Below are positions 1-8,895 of a stretch of DNA of 58,067 nucleotides, piece after piece (position 1 is the stretch's first letter; each line of letters begins with the position of its first letter). The stretch is taken from positions 1 to 58,067 of the forward strand of contig JAFGSY010000008.1 in assembly GCA_016934315.1 (NCBI GenBank), written 5' to 3'. The translations under genes and the position numbers were made by a program. A model generated the notes under the pieces. The model had not been told where the DNA came from. It saw nothing but the letters and a program-made list of their open reading frames with translations, and ran no database searches. Source of the DNA: Candidatus Anaeroferrophillus wilburensis. GTDB taxonomy: Bacteria > Desulfobacterota > Anaeroferrophillalia > Anaeroferrophillales > Anaeroferrophillaceae.

Positions 1-60
1 CGAATAATTCGTAACAAACGCAGTAAAATCAAGCCTGATTTAGTGAAAATAGCGGCTTAA
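1..60 (+). CDS. C-terminal end of an unidentified protein (partial)
   Basis: The first 60 bases are open in frame 1 and end in TAA at 58-60. They encode a short basic tail ending KPDLVKIAA. The protein begins left of the window and cannot be identified from 19 residues. It lies 49 bases before the pyruvyltransferase-like gene on the same strand, so it could be the preceding member of the surface-glycan cluster. This is only a likely reading frame. Confidence 0.35.
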   Translation, partial: RIIRNKRSKIKPDLVKIAA

Positions 61-109
61 CCCTCTAAAAACTTTAGACTGTCAAGCAACAAGGATAAAG
101 ACTGGAAAA

Positions 110-1087
110 ATGATAACTGTTTATGATACAGCATGCGGCTCTAAAAATCTTGGTGATCAGATTATCATGGAGTCGGTGGTGCGTGAGCTGGCGGCTATTT
201 TTCCCCATTCCCATCTGGTTACGTATCCGACGCACTATCCCCTCAGCAGACATGCATTGAGGAAAGCATGGGCTAATCAACTGGCATTCGTTGGTGGAAC
301 AAATATCCTCCGCAACAAACGTCGTTTTCGGGCGCACAGAAACCCATGGTCATTGGCTTTTCTTGATGCACGGCGGATGACTCCTGCCATTTTCATGGGA
401 GTGGGAGCTTTCAAGTACAGTGGTGCCCCGGACTGGAAGGCCAGGTGGTTTTATCAAAGGGCTCTATCCCATAGTTGGATCCATTCTGTCCGTGATAACT
501 ATACATTGTGCCAGTTATTGCAGATGGGTGTGAATAACGTGATGAATACTGGTTGTCCAACCATGTGGTGTCTGACGGATGAACATTGCAGGAACATTCC
601 CTATTCAAGGGCAAATAATGTGATATTTACCCTGACTGATTATCATCAGGATTACGTCAGTGATAAAGCGCTTGTGGCAATACTGCTGAAAAGCTACGAG
701 GGGGTTTTTTTCTGGCCGCAAGGCTCAGGGGATCTTGCCTATGTCAAAAAATTGATGAGAGATGACTGGCACGCACGCATTACGATTATTCCATCTCATT
801 TGCAAGCTTTTGATAGCCTGCTGGAACACTCACATAGTCTTGATTATGTTGGCACCCGTCTCCATGCGGGTATTCGTGCACTGCAAAAATCCAGACGGAC
901 AATTATCGTTGGTATTGATAACAGGGCTCTTGAAAAACAGCGGGATTTCAACTTAAAAGTATGTCATAGGAATAATGCGGTTGCTTTGACAGAGGCCATA
1001 GAGGGCTCATTCCAAACACAGATTAGGCTGCCAAGTGAATGCATCGAAAAATGGAAGTTGCAATTTGATGGTTGGCAACAGGTATAA
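110..1087 (+). CDS. Polysaccharide pyruvyl transferase family protein
   Basis: The 325-residue protein has hallmarks of the polysaccharide pyruvyl transferase family: an N-terminal stretch with NLGDQIIMESV near residue 13, a GGTN motif near 62, and a C-terminal GTRLHAGIRAL segment near residue 248. The last is the GTRxHAxIxAL-type motif of this family. Members usually add a pyruvate ketal to sugars of exopolysaccharide or cell-wall glycans in the cytoplasm. No signal peptide or membrane segment is visible. It precedes a nonulosonic-acid biosynthesis cluster on the same strand, so a role in decorating a surface glycan is likely. The exact donor and acceptor cannot be told from the sequence. 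The ATG at 110 has only a weak upstream purine stretch (AAGGATAAAGA). Confidence 0.75.
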   Translation: MITVYDTACGSKNLGDQIIMESVVRELAAIFPHSHLVTYPTHYPLSRHALRKAWANQLAFVGGTNILRNKRRFRAHRNPWSLAFLDARRMTPAIFMGVGAFKYSGAPDWKARWFYQRALSHSWIHSVRDNYTLCQLLQMGVNNVMNTGCPTMWCLTDEHCRNIPYSRANNVIFTLTDYHQDYVSDKALVAILLKSYEGVFFWPQGSGDLAYVKKLMRDDWHARITIIPSHLQAFDSLLEHSHSLDYVGTRLHAGIRALQKSRRTIIVGIDNRALEKQRDFNLKVCHRNNAVALTEAIEGSFQTQIRLPSECIEKWKLQFDGWQQV

Positions 1088-1336
1088 ACTCATCAATGAA
1101 CGGCTGCTTATTGGCTGTAAACTCATGAGCTGGCAGATGGGTGGTAGACAAAGTTCGAGGATAGGGGTTTTCTGTTTTTCCAGCTTGACACCTATTCTCC
1201 TTGTATCTATATGACGCATGATTGTGGTATTTCTTCTCTGCATGCTTGTGTTATTGCTTGAATCCACTGCTGCAGTCAGTTGTTTTTGATGGCTAAATCG
1301 GTGTTATTGTCTAACTGAAAAAAAGAGAGGTGCCGT

Positions 1337-2443
1337 TTGTATCGAGTGAAAATTTATGGTGCTGGTTCTATCGGCAACCATCTGGCCCACGGTTGCCGTT
1401 CCCAAGGATGGGAGGTGACCATCTGTGATCTGGACCCGGCGGCTTTGCAGCGCACCAGGACGGAGATTTATCCCGCTCGCTATGGTTCCTGGGATGCAGC
1501 CATCAGACTGGTTGCGCCTGCTCAGGTTGCGGCGGAGCCTGCTGACCTGGTGATTTTGGGAACGCCACCTGACACCCACATGGCGATTGCCAAAACCATC
1601 CTTGCCGGAGATAATCCGCCTAAAGTGCTGTTGATTGAAAAGCCTGTGTGTACTCCAGCTCTGGAGGATGCCCGGGAGTTGGTTGCCCTGCAGAAGAGCA
1701 GTGGTACTTTTGTTGCGGTCGGTTATAATCACACCCTGACCAGCAATACCCGGCGAGCCGAAGAACTACTGGATAACCAGCTGATTGGTCAACCGCTGAC
1801 CATCAGCGCCCGATTCCGCGAATACTGGGGGGGGATTTTCCGGGCCCATCCTTGGCTCAACGGTCCTAAGGACAGCTATCTTGGTTTTGCTGCCCGGGGT
1901 GGCGGCGCCGGCGGCGAGCATTCCCATGCCACCAATATTTGGCAGCACTTTGCCCATTTGGTAGGGGTCGGACGGATTACTGAAGTTGCAGCCATGCTCG
2001 ATATGGTTGATGACGGCACTGTATGCTACGATCGGGTTTTTCAGGTTCATGTGAAAACGGATGCCGGGCTCGTGGGTTCGATCATTCAGGATGTGGTGAC
2101 CGAGCCGGCTGAAAAAATGCTGCGGATCCAAGGAACGGAAGGCTTTCTCGAATGGTGTGTTAACCACGATGCCAGCCATGATGCTGTTCGTTATGCCGGT
2201 TCCCGTACAGAAATGACCGAAGAACTTTTTGCTAAAACCAGGCCGGACGATTTTCTTGGTGAGATTGAACATCTTGGAGCTATTCTTGGGGGGCAAAGTC
2301 CCGAGGCGTCGCCCATTGCCCTGAACAGAGGGCTTGACACCATGCTGGTTGTCGCCGCAGCCTACCAGTCTCACCAGCTTCAGCGGCCGGTACGAATCAA
2401 CTATGATGCCGGTTACCAGCAAGAGGCATTGGAAACTGTTTGA
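1337..2443 (+). CDS. Gfo/Idh/MocA family NAD(P)-dependent oxidoreductase
   Basis: The 368-residue protein starts with a Rossmann fold: a GxGxxG motif (GAGSIG) at residues 8-13 and an acidic residue after the second strand (CDLD). The family EKP motif (IEKPVC) lies near residue 101, with its lysine in the usual place for catalysis. The second half carries the mixed alpha/beta substrate domain, including a HSHATNIW segment. Gfo/Idh/MocA enzymes oxidise or reduce sugar hydroxyls with NAD(P). Directly upstream of a NeuB-type synthase this one probably modifies a sugar precursor of the nonulosonic-acid pathway. The start is a TTG preceded by AAAGAGAGG; it is the only start that keeps the Rossmann fold at the very N terminus. 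The specific substrate is unknown. Confidence 0.85.
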   Translation: MYRVKIYGAGSIGNHLAHGCRSQGWEVTICDLDPAALQRTRTEIYPARYGSWDAAIRLVAPAQVAAEPADLVILGTPPDTHMAIAKTILAGDNPPKVLLIEKPVCTPALEDARELVALQKSSGTFVAVGYNHTLTSNTRRAEELLDNQLIGQPLTISARFREYWGGIFRAHPWLNGPKDSYLGFAARGGGAGGEHSHATNIWQHFAHLVGVGRITEVAAMLDMVDDGTVCYDRVFQVHVKTDAGLVGSIIQDVVTEPAEKMLRIQGTEGFLEWCVNHDASHDAVRYAGSRTEMTEELFAKTRPDDFLGEIEHLGAILGGQSPEASPIALNRGLDTMLVVAAAYQSHQLQRPVRINYDAGYQQEALETV

Positions 2444-2462
2444 AAGGAACAAGGAAGTAATA

Positions 2463-3995
2463 ATGCACACATTTGATTTCAATAATCTCTTTACGTATGA
2501 TATCGCCAACAACCATCAGGGTGATCTCGACCATGCCCTGCGGATTATCACGGAGATCGGTGCCGTCAATGCCAAGGCGGGTGTTCGTGGTGCCTTCAAA
2601 TTTCAGTTTCGTCAACTGGAAACCTTTATCCATCCGGACTACAAGGAGCGGCAGGATATTAAACATATTCCGCGGTTTATGGGGACGGCCCTGAGCCTGG
2701 AACAGTACCGGCAGCTCGTTAAAGCGGTGGACAACCATGGAATGTATTCCATGTGTACCCCTTTTGATGAAGAGTCGGTGGATATCATCCTTGACATGGG
2801 CATTAAAGTCATAAAAGTGGCCAGCTGCTCGGCCGCCGACTGGCCGCTTCTCGAACGAATAGCGACAGCCAGCCGGCCGGTGGTGGTTTCAACCGCCGGC
2901 CTGAGTATTGATAAGATTGACCGGCTGGTGAGCTTTCTGGAGACCAGAAATGCCCATTTTGCCCTGATGCATTGTGTGGCTCTCTATCCGACGCCGTTGG
3001 AAAAGTTGGAATTAAACCAAATAACAGTGCTGCGGGAGCGGTTTCCCCACGTTCCAGTGGGTTTTTCCACCCATGAAGTTCCAGATAATTATATCCCGGT
3101 GCGCCTTGCCTATGCCCTTGGAGCCCGGCTGTTTGAACGGCACGTTGGCATAAAGACGGATGTCCATGCCCTCAATGCCTATTCCTCCACCCCGGAACAG
3201 ACGGCCCGGTGGATTGAAGCCCAACAGGAGGCGGTTGCCGCCTGCGGCGGTGAGAACCGCAGCCCGGCAACGCCGGAAGAACTTGCTTCACTGCACTCCT
3301 TGATGCGGGGCGTTTTTGCCAAAAAGGCGATTGCAAAGGGGGAAGCGCTGACCAGAGAAGAGGTCTTTTTTGCTATGCCCCTGCACAAGGGACAGCTGGT
3401 GAGCGGCGATTGGGTTGACGGCCTGCCCGCCGACCGTGATTATGGGCTGAATGAACCGATCAGTGAGACAGTGGCTAATGCCAGCCTGCCGGATCGGGAG
3501 ATTATTTATCGGATTATGCTGCAGGTCAAAGGGATGCTGAATAATGCCCGGGTTGTCATTGGCAAGGATAGTGCCATTGAGCTTTCACACCACTACGGCC
3601 TTGAGCGTTTCCGGGAGTTTGGCGCGGTGATTATCACCTGCATCAACCGTCAGTACTGCAAAAAACTGGTTATTCAGCTACCACGGCAAAAACATCCCTA
3701 CCATTATCACCAGCAGAAGGAGGAAACCTTTCAGCTCCTCTATGGTGACCTTGAGGTAGAACTGGCCGGTCGGCGCATCAAGGCGGAACCGGGGGATACC
3801 ATCCTGGTCAAACCGGGGGAGTGGCATAAGTTCCATACCCTTGACGGGGCGATTTTCGAAGAGGTTTCCACAACGCACATCAATAATGATTCCTACTATG
3901 AGGACGAGCGGGTTGCCCGGCTGCCCCGTGAGGCCAGAAAAACAGTCATTCCCAACTGGAATGCCATCGCCGGGGATGGTTCTTTTGCCGGTTAG
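2463..3995 (+). CDS. neuB: N-acetylneuraminate synthase (NeuB) family protein with SAF and C-terminal cupin domains
   Basis: This 510-residue protein has three parts. Residues about 1-260 form a NeuB TIM barrel, which condenses phosphoenolpyruvate with an N-acyl hexosamine to make a nonulosonic acid; FKFQFRQ and GFSTHEVPDN are typical. Residues about 281-340 form the SAF (antifreeze-like) domain (SLMRGVFAKKAIAKGE...). Residues about 405-475 form a cupin with the metal-ligand pattern HPYHYHQQKEE and a later WHKFH. Ordinary NeuB proteins are about 340-350 residues and lack the cupin. The ATG at 2463 has a GGAAG ribosome site; a longer in-frame ORF extends to 2334 but overlaps the preceding gene. 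The cupin may isomerise or bind the sugar substrate or product; that is inference. Confidence 0.88.
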   Translation: MHTFDFNNLFTYDIANNHQGDLDHALRIITEIGAVNAKAGVRGAFKFQFRQLETFIHPDYKERQDIKHIPRFMGTALSLEQYRQLVKAVDNHGMYSMCTPFDEESVDIILDMGIKVIKVASCSAADWPLLERIATASRPVVVSTAGLSIDKIDRLVSFLETRNAHFALMHCVALYPTPLEKLELNQITVLRERFPHVPVGFSTHEVPDNYIPVRLAYALGARLFERHVGIKTDVHALNAYSSTPEQTARWIEAQQEAVAACGGENRSPATPEELASLHSLMRGVFAKKAIAKGEALTREEVFFAMPLHKGQLVSGDWVDGLPADRDYGLNEPISETVANASLPDREIIYRIMLQVKGMLNNARVVIGKDSAIELSHHYGLERFREFGAVIITCINRQYCKKLVIQLPRQKHPYHYHQQKEETFQLLYGDLEVELAGRRIKAEPGDTILVKPGEWHKFHTLDGAIFEEVSTTHINNDSYYEDERVARLPREARKTVIPNWNAIAGDGSFAG

Positions 3996-4087
3996 GTGTC
4001 CCCGGGCGGTAGCCGGAGTGAGCTGTTTTTCAGGGCGACAATACCGTTGGTGATGAGTTTTATGTTGCGGCTGGCGGAGAGTAATGA

Positions 4088-4702
4088 ATGGCAATGAGGA
4101 GTAGGGTCGTTGTTCTGGATTTTGATGGGACGCTGATTGATTCAAATCGCCTGAAGTATGAGGCTTTTTTTCAGCTGTTTGACGGTGATGAGCGGCATCG
4201 CCAGGTGATCCAGGCGGTGCTGGCCGAGATGTTGGAGGCCAGCCGCTACATCATTCTCGAAGAGATTCTGCGTCGTCTGCAGAAGACCAGCGATGATCAC
4301 CGGAGGGTGGAGGTACAGGGGCTGGCCAACCGTTATAATGAGATCGTCCTTGAGGCTGCCAAAACATGCCCGTTGATAACCGGGGTACCGGCGGTGCTGG
4401 CTGACTTGGCACCGATGGTCCCTCTCTATGTCAGTTCAACCACTCCGGTTGATGCCCTTCGAGAAATTATTGCCAGTCGCAACTGGGAAGACTATTTTGC
4501 GGGTGTGTTTGGTTATCCGGCGGCGAAAGCACAGACCCTCCAAGAGATCATTAAAACGGAACAGGTGAAGAGCAGCGAAGTGCTGGTGGTTGGTGATGGA
4601 GAGTCGGATCGAAATTCTGCCAGAGACAATGGCTGCCTTTTTATTCCTGTTCAACGGGATGTTTTCCCGACTGCTGCCGTTATGCGGGCAGTGATGGGAT
4701 GA
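4088..4702 (+). CDS. HAD-superfamily phosphatase
   Basis: The 204-residue protein has HAD motif I DFDGT with catalytic aspartates at residues 11 and 13, a motif II serine/threonine region (YVSSTTPVD), a conserved lysine (PAAKAQ), and motif IV VVGDGESDRNSA. The helical cap between motifs I and II makes it a type C1 HAD of the phosphoglycolate phosphatase kind. Set between NeuB and NeuA, it most likely removes the 9-phosphate from a nonulosonate-9-phosphate before CMP activation. That assignment is contextual; substrate specificity is not visible. A second ATG at 4094 is an equally possible start. Confidence 0.82.
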   Translation: MAMRSRVVVLDFDGTLIDSNRLKYEAFFQLFDGDERHRQVIQAVLAEMLEASRYIILEEILRRLQKTSDDHRRVEVQGLANRYNEIVLEAAKTCPLITGVPAVLADLAPMVPLYVSSTTPVDALREIIASRNWEDYFAGVFGYPAAKAQTLQEIIKTEQVKSSEVLVVGDGESDRNSARDNGCLFIPVQRDVFPTAAVMRAVMG

Positions 4703-4730
4703 ACGGTCACCCGTCAGGAGCGAAAAATCG

Positions 4731-5444
4731 ATGATTGACGGTAACACTATTCTGGTGGTTGTGCCGGCCAGAGGCGGCAGCAAGGGGGTTAAACTTAAAA
4801 ATCTGCGGCCCCTTAACGGGGTTCCCTTGGTTTCCCTGGTTGGTCAGGTGGTTCGGCAGCTTCCCTATGTGGATAGGGCGGTGGTTTCCACTGACCATCC
4901 CGAGATAGCAGCTGCCGCTGTAGCCAGCGGCCTGGAAGCACCATTCCTCCGTCCCGACTCCCTTGCCGGGGACCGGATTGCCGACTGGGATGTCCTGCAC
5001 CATGTCCTCATGATCTGTGAAGAGATGGACAGCTGCCGCTATGATGTCATCGTCATGCTGCAGCCGACCTCTCCTTCCCGGCGGCCTGAGCAGGTGACTG
5101 CCACGGTTCAAAAGCTCATCACCGGCGGTTATGACGCGGTGTGGACGGTGAGTGAAACCGATAGTAAAGCACATCCGCTGAAGCAGCTGGTTATTCTCGA
5201 AGACCGGCTGTCCTACTATGACCCTGCCGGCGCTACAATCATCGCCCGTCAGCAGCTAACCCCAGTCTACCATCGGAATGGCATTGCCTATGCGATCAGC
5301 AGGGACTGCCTGGTGAACAAAAGAAGCATCATGGGGGAACAGACATCTTTTGTCCTCGTCGATGGGCCGGTAATCAATATCGATACGGAACTGGATTTCC
5401 AGTTCGCCGAGTTTCTCCTGCGGCAGGCGGGGTCCCATGATTGA
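4731..5444 (+). CDS. neuA: Acylneuraminate cytidylyltransferase (CMP-nonulosonic acid synthetase)
   Basis: The 237-residue protein begins with the CMP-sugar synthetase signature VVPARGGSKGVKLKNLRPL, which binds CTP. It continues with VSTDHPEIA, then VMLQPTSPSR (base and phosphate recognition), and near the C terminus INIDTELDF, whose aspartates bind metal. Length matches family members of about 230 residues. It activates a nonulosonic acid with CTP to give the CMP-sugar donor used for surface glycans. It starts 28 bases after the HAD gene with AGGAG ten bases before ATG, so both are in one operon with neuB. Whether the sugar is neuraminic, legionaminic or another acid cannot be decided. Confidence 0.9.
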   Translation: MIDGNTILVVVPARGGSKGVKLKNLRPLNGVPLVSLVGQVVRQLPYVDRAVVSTDHPEIAAAAVASGLEAPFLRPDSLAGDRIADWDVLHHVLMICEEMDSCRYDVIVMLQPTSPSRRPEQVTATVQKLITGGYDAVWTVSETDSKAHPLKQLVILEDRLSYYDPAGATIIARQQLTPVYHRNGIAYAISRDCLVNKRSIMGEQTSFVLVDGPVINIDTELDFQFAEFLLRQAGSHD

Positions 5445-5474
5445 TGACCTTTATTTTCGTGGTTTGGACACGCC

Positions 5475-6869
5475 ATGAAGGGAACCCTGATTATTCCCAT
5501 TGAGAATCAGGTCCGTGAGCTTGATCCTAAGTTGCTGTTGGCTTGCATCGCCGTTCGGCAAGGATTTTCCGTCATTATCGGTTCGCGGCAAGAGATTGAT
5601 TTTCATATTGCCAGCTTTCCCCCCAGCCTCTATCTGGCGAAAAGCATGACCGCCCGCAGCGTCAAAATGTTTCGCATTATGCGGCAGTTGGGCCATGCGA
5701 TTGCGGTATGGGATGAAGAGGCCCTGATCCATCCGCCAGCTGAGACCTACTTTACCCGTCGACTTTCCCCCGCAGCGATCTCTCAGGTTTCCCACCTGTT
5801 TGCCTGGGGGGAAGACAATAGCCATCTCTGGCGGCAGTATCCTCACCTGCCTGCCGGCTTGCCCATCCATGTTACCGGCAATCCCCGGGGTGACATGCTG
5901 CGACCGGACATGCAGCCTTTTTTTGCCGCCGAGGTTCGGCAGCGGCGGCAGGAGCACGGCGACTTTATCTTGATCAATACCAACTTCAGTTTTGTCAACG
6001 CTTTCTATCCTGAGTTGAACCTTTTCCAGTCGGCTGAAAATCCTGGCCAGCTGCCAGCCTATGGCCGGGCGGCAGTGGGGATGGAGCGTCATTTTGCGGA
6101 GAACCTGCGGGACCACAAACAGGCCGTTTTTGCCGATTTTCAGCGGTTGATCCCCGCGCTGGAACGGGAATTTCCCCAGCTGACCATTATTGTCCGACCC
6201 CACCCGATAGAGAACCCGAGGGTTTACCATGACCTTGCCGCCCGCTGCTCCCGCGTTGTCGTGACCAATGAGGGGAATGTGATCCCCTGGCTGCTGGCCG
6301 CTAAGGCGGTCATCCATAACGGTTGTACCACCGGTGTGGAGGCCTATATCATGGGGGTGCCGGCTCTCAGTTATCAAGCCACGGTCAATGAGGAGCTTGA
6401 CTATGGTTTTTACCGGCTGCCCAATCTGTTGAGTCACCAGTGTTTTGATTTTGCCAGTTTGCGAGAGACGATTGCCAAAATTCTGGCAGGTGATCTGGGG
6501 GCTGCCGGCGGCGATGAACGGAGGAAACTGATGGCCGGCTACCTGACCTCTCAAGATGGTCCACTGGCCAGTGAGCGGATTGTCAGCGTGGCAGAAGAGA
6601 TTTTTGCGGCCAGTGATTGTTGGCCAACATCGACGCTGCCCGAAAGGCTGGCTGGGCGTTTCCAGGCCAGCCGACGTCGGCTGGCAAAATATCTCAAATC
6701 CTTCCAGCTCCAGTCGAAATACAGACCGGAATTTCAGCGTTATCGCTATCCCGGCCTGTCACCAGCAGCACTGGAAGAGCGCCTGGAAAGGCTGCGGCAG
6801 GTACTTGGTCAACCGGCAGTCCTGCGGACCAGGCAGCTTACTACCCATATCTTCCGAATCACTTCCTGA
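5475..6869 (+). CDS. Surface carbohydrate biosynthesis protein (GT-B / CDP-glycerol transferase-like)
   Basis: The 464-residue protein resembles the surface carbohydrate biosynthesis family found near NeuB and NeuA genes. It opens with TLIIPIENQVRELDPKLLLA and has an acidic VWDEEAL segment near residue 78. The glycosyltransferase-like C-terminal half has VTGNPRGDMLRP near residue 135, IIVRPHPIENPR near 240, and a nucleotide-binding HNGCTTGVEAYIMGVP near 280. The two PHP/HNGCT motifs resemble the GT-B fold of CDP-glycerol glycerophosphotransferases. It probably transfers or polymerises a sugar made by the upstream genes at the cytoplasmic face. Its last 11 bases overlap the convergent gene on the other strand. 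Confidence 0.75.
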   Translation: MKGTLIIPIENQVRELDPKLLLACIAVRQGFSVIIGSRQEIDFHIASFPPSLYLAKSMTARSVKMFRIMRQLGHAIAVWDEEALIHPPAETYFTRRLSPAAISQVSHLFAWGEDNSHLWRQYPHLPAGLPIHVTGNPRGDMLRPDMQPFFAAEVRQRRQEHGDFILINTNFSFVNAFYPELNLFQSAENPGQLPAYGRAAVGMERHFAENLRDHKQAVFADFQRLIPALEREFPQLTIIVRPHPIENPRVYHDLAARCSRVVVTNEGNVIPWLLAAKAVIHNGCTTGVEAYIMGVPALSYQATVNEELDYGFYRLPNLLSHQCFDFASLRETIAKILAGDLGAAGGDERRKLMAGYLTSQDGPLASERIVSVAEEIFAASDCWPTSTLPERLAGRFQASRRRLAKYLKSFQLQSKYRPEFQRYRYPGLSPAALEERLERLRQVLGQPAVLRTRQLTTHIFRITS

Positions 6870-7809
6870 TCGACGATGTATGTCCGCTATTGACGGGATT
6901 GGCCGCTGTTACCGAAGTGATCGCTTCCTTGAGCTTGAAGTGAATCCGGCCGAGAGTTGGCAGGGATCCGCTGATGTGCAAGGGGATGCCTGAGGCATCA
7001 TCGACTACCATGGATATCTCTCCTTTCAGACCCAAAAATGAAAACTCCTCCCTCTCTTCTGTCGCTTCGTTCAGCGGCCTGCTGACCAGCCGAATGCCGT
7101 GGACAGGCGACGGTTGGTTTTTGCCTAAAAGGTTGTTGCCGGGCAGCTGAATTTCAGCGGCGTCAGCGTCCAGGCTTGCCAATCGCACCTGGAGAAACTG
7201 TTTTTTGTTGAAAACCGTTAGCGTAGAACCTATTCGGCAGTCCGTCGGCTGGGCCGTAAGGTGGAAGAACAGCAGTGACGGCTCCGAGACCGGTACCATC
7301 GATGTCAACTGCGGCGGTCGGGGATAAAAGCTTTCCTCTCGATCAGTCCATTGCTCCGGCGGCAGACCGAACTCATCGGGACCGGCTGGCTGCAGCCTGA
7401 TGCGACGTACTCCCTCGGCAGTAACCCAGTAGAATTTTTGGTAGCTGTCCGTTCCTGTTCGGCTCCGAACCCTGGCGACCGCCTCGCCGGAGCTGGCCAG
7501 AAACCAGACCCTGCTGTGCAGTACTTTGTTGGCAGTCAGGAAAGGCTTGACAGTAGTCGTGGTGGAGAGGGCTAGACAGCCGGATGGCAGCTGCCAGCCG
7601 TTATGGCCGCTAAACAATGCCGGCAGCACATCGGCTGACAGCGTGATTTCAACTGTGGCGGTGCCCATGATGGTTTTTGTTTCATATATCAGTTTCTGCC
7701 ACGATACTGGTCTGAGGTTTGGGGAAGAACACAAGGTTTCCTGCCCCCATGACCGGTTGCCAGGAAGTATCAAGCTGAGCAAAAGCAGGAAGAATAGCAA
7801 AATTTTCAT
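6859..7809 (-). CDS. Secreted protein of unknown function, DUF3108-like
   Basis: The 316-residue protein begins with a clear signal peptide (MKILLFFLLLLSLILPG, cleavage near GNRSWGQ), so it is exported to the periplasm. The body is rich in beta-strand patterns and ends with GIPLHISGSLPTLGRIHFKL, similar in style to DUF3108 and related periplasmic proteins. I cannot prove the family from the sequence alone. It is convergent with the surface-carbohydrate gene and overlaps its end by 11 bases. It is not clearly in an operon with the methyltransferase gene 130 bases upstream. No catalytic motif is recognisable. Confidence 0.65.
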   Translation of the reverse strand: MKILLFFLLLLSLILPGNRSWGQETLCSSPNLRPVSWQKLIYETKTIMGTATVEITLSADVLPALFSGHNGWQLPSGCLALSTTTTVKPFLTANKVLHSRVWFLASSGEAVARVRSRTGTDSYQKFYWVTAEGVRRIRLQPAGPDEFGLPPEQWTDREESFYPRPPQLTSMVPVSEPSLLFFHLTAQPTDCRIGSTLTVFNKKQFLQVRLASLDADAAEIQLPGNNLLGKNQPSPVHGIRLVSRPLNEATEEREEFSFLGLKGEISMVVDDASGIPLHISGSLPTLGRIHFKLKEAITSVTAANPVNSGHTSSIRK

Positions 7810-7941
7810 GCAGGGGTAGTGGTATAATGTTCAGTGGATGAATGCATGCCTTGCAGCTTATGATTAAAAGTGACGAATTTTTGTTGTCGAAGAAAAGCAG
7901 GCTATCTGCCACGTACAGCAGGACCTGGTTTAAGGGTAAAT

Positions 7942-8895
7942 TCAGCTGCTGTTTTGGGCCCGCTTAAAGCGCCATTTGACAATTCCCTTACGTGTCATTC
8001 TGAGTGCGTACCAAAACTGTCTGACGGGCTGTGGGGCGGTATGCCTCTTGAATGCGAGCAACGTTTTTCTCCTGATCTCCTCTGGATCATCTAGCTCCAT
8101 GTCCAGCAAATCCTTTGGAAAGCCACGGGAACTGACCACTCTGACTGATCCCCCATGAAGGCCATAGGATGTTGACAGCACGCTTAAGCCGGATATCTCG
8201 AAAAGAGCCCTGAGAGAACGTTCAGTGTGATAGCAGAGGTGGGCTGTATGGATTGAAACCGGATGCTTTCCATAGTTTGTCTGCCACTCGGCATTGGGAA
8301 CTTCCGCACATAAAAGTCCGTCCCTGGCCAAAAGGCTGCCTGCACATTGCAGAAACTTCCCTGGATTTTCACTGTGCTCGAGTACGTGTGAGCAGGTAAC
8401 GATGTCGTATGAACCTGGCTGGTCAGTGGCATATTGCTCTAGGGATCCTGAGTACACGTCGAATCCTCTCTCTTGAAGGCGTTTTGCATGCCTAACAGAA
8501 GGCTCTATGCCTGACACCGAGGCGCCTCTGGTTTTGGCCTCGGTAATGAGGAAACCATGGCCGCAGCCTATGTCCAACAGTCGGAGCCCTTGTAATAGTC
8601 GGTGGTTTCCCACGGCATCCAGAATCTCCTTGGCAATCCGGTGCTTCCTTTTGACCCATGTGGGGTTCTCGGATTTTTTGTCCATTGAGTATTGTTTATA
8701 ATAGTTTGAGGAGTAGAATTGTGTCAGTCCCTCATCATCCATTCTGGGGTTGAGTTGCCGCAAACCGCAGGTCTTACATACACTCAGCGAGACGGGTTGG
8801 CTATGTCTGTCAGTCCAATCGATGACATGTATGAAATCATTACGCCCACAGAGAAGACATGGATATGATTGTAGAATTTGCTGGTTTGACTTCAT
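7942..8895 (-). CDS. Zinc-ribbon class I SAM-dependent methyltransferase
   Basis: The 317-residue protein has an N-terminal zinc ribbon with CxxC pairs at C13/C16 and C40/C43, followed by a class I methyltransferase fold. The SAM-binding motif LLDIGCGHG spans about residues 106-114, and VTCSHVLEHSENPGKFL is motif IV/post-IV. This architecture is common in sugar or O-antigen methyltransferases near polysaccharide clusters, so a glycan substrate is likely but not shown. I chose the ATG at 8895, preceded by AAGGA eight bases upstream. An upstream ATG at 8955 would add 20 residues with no homology features. An AT-rich gap lies behind it. Confidence 0.78.
   Translation of the reverse strand: MKSNQQILQSYPCLLCGRNDFIHVIDWTDRHSQPVSLSVCKTCGLRQLNPRMDDEGLTQFYSSNYYKQYSMDKKSENPTWVKRKHRIAKEILDAVGNHRLLQGLRLLDIGCGHGFLITEAKTRGASVSGIEPSVRHAKRLQERGFDVYSGSLEQYATDQPGSYDIVTCSHVLEHSENPGKFLQCAGSLLARDGLLCAEVPNAEWQTNYGKHPVSIHTAHLCYHTERSLRALFEISGLSVLSTSYGLHGGSVRVVSSRGFPKDLLDMELDDPEEIRRKTLLAFKRHTAPQPVRQFWYALRMTRKGIVKWRFKRAQNSS

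Noticed and set aside
5451-6554. Minus-strand frame of 367 codons opposite the surface-carbohydrate gene
   Set aside because: Its composition is that of a reverse-strand shadow in GC-rich coding DNA, and the plus strand encodes a recognisable protein with homologous motifs.
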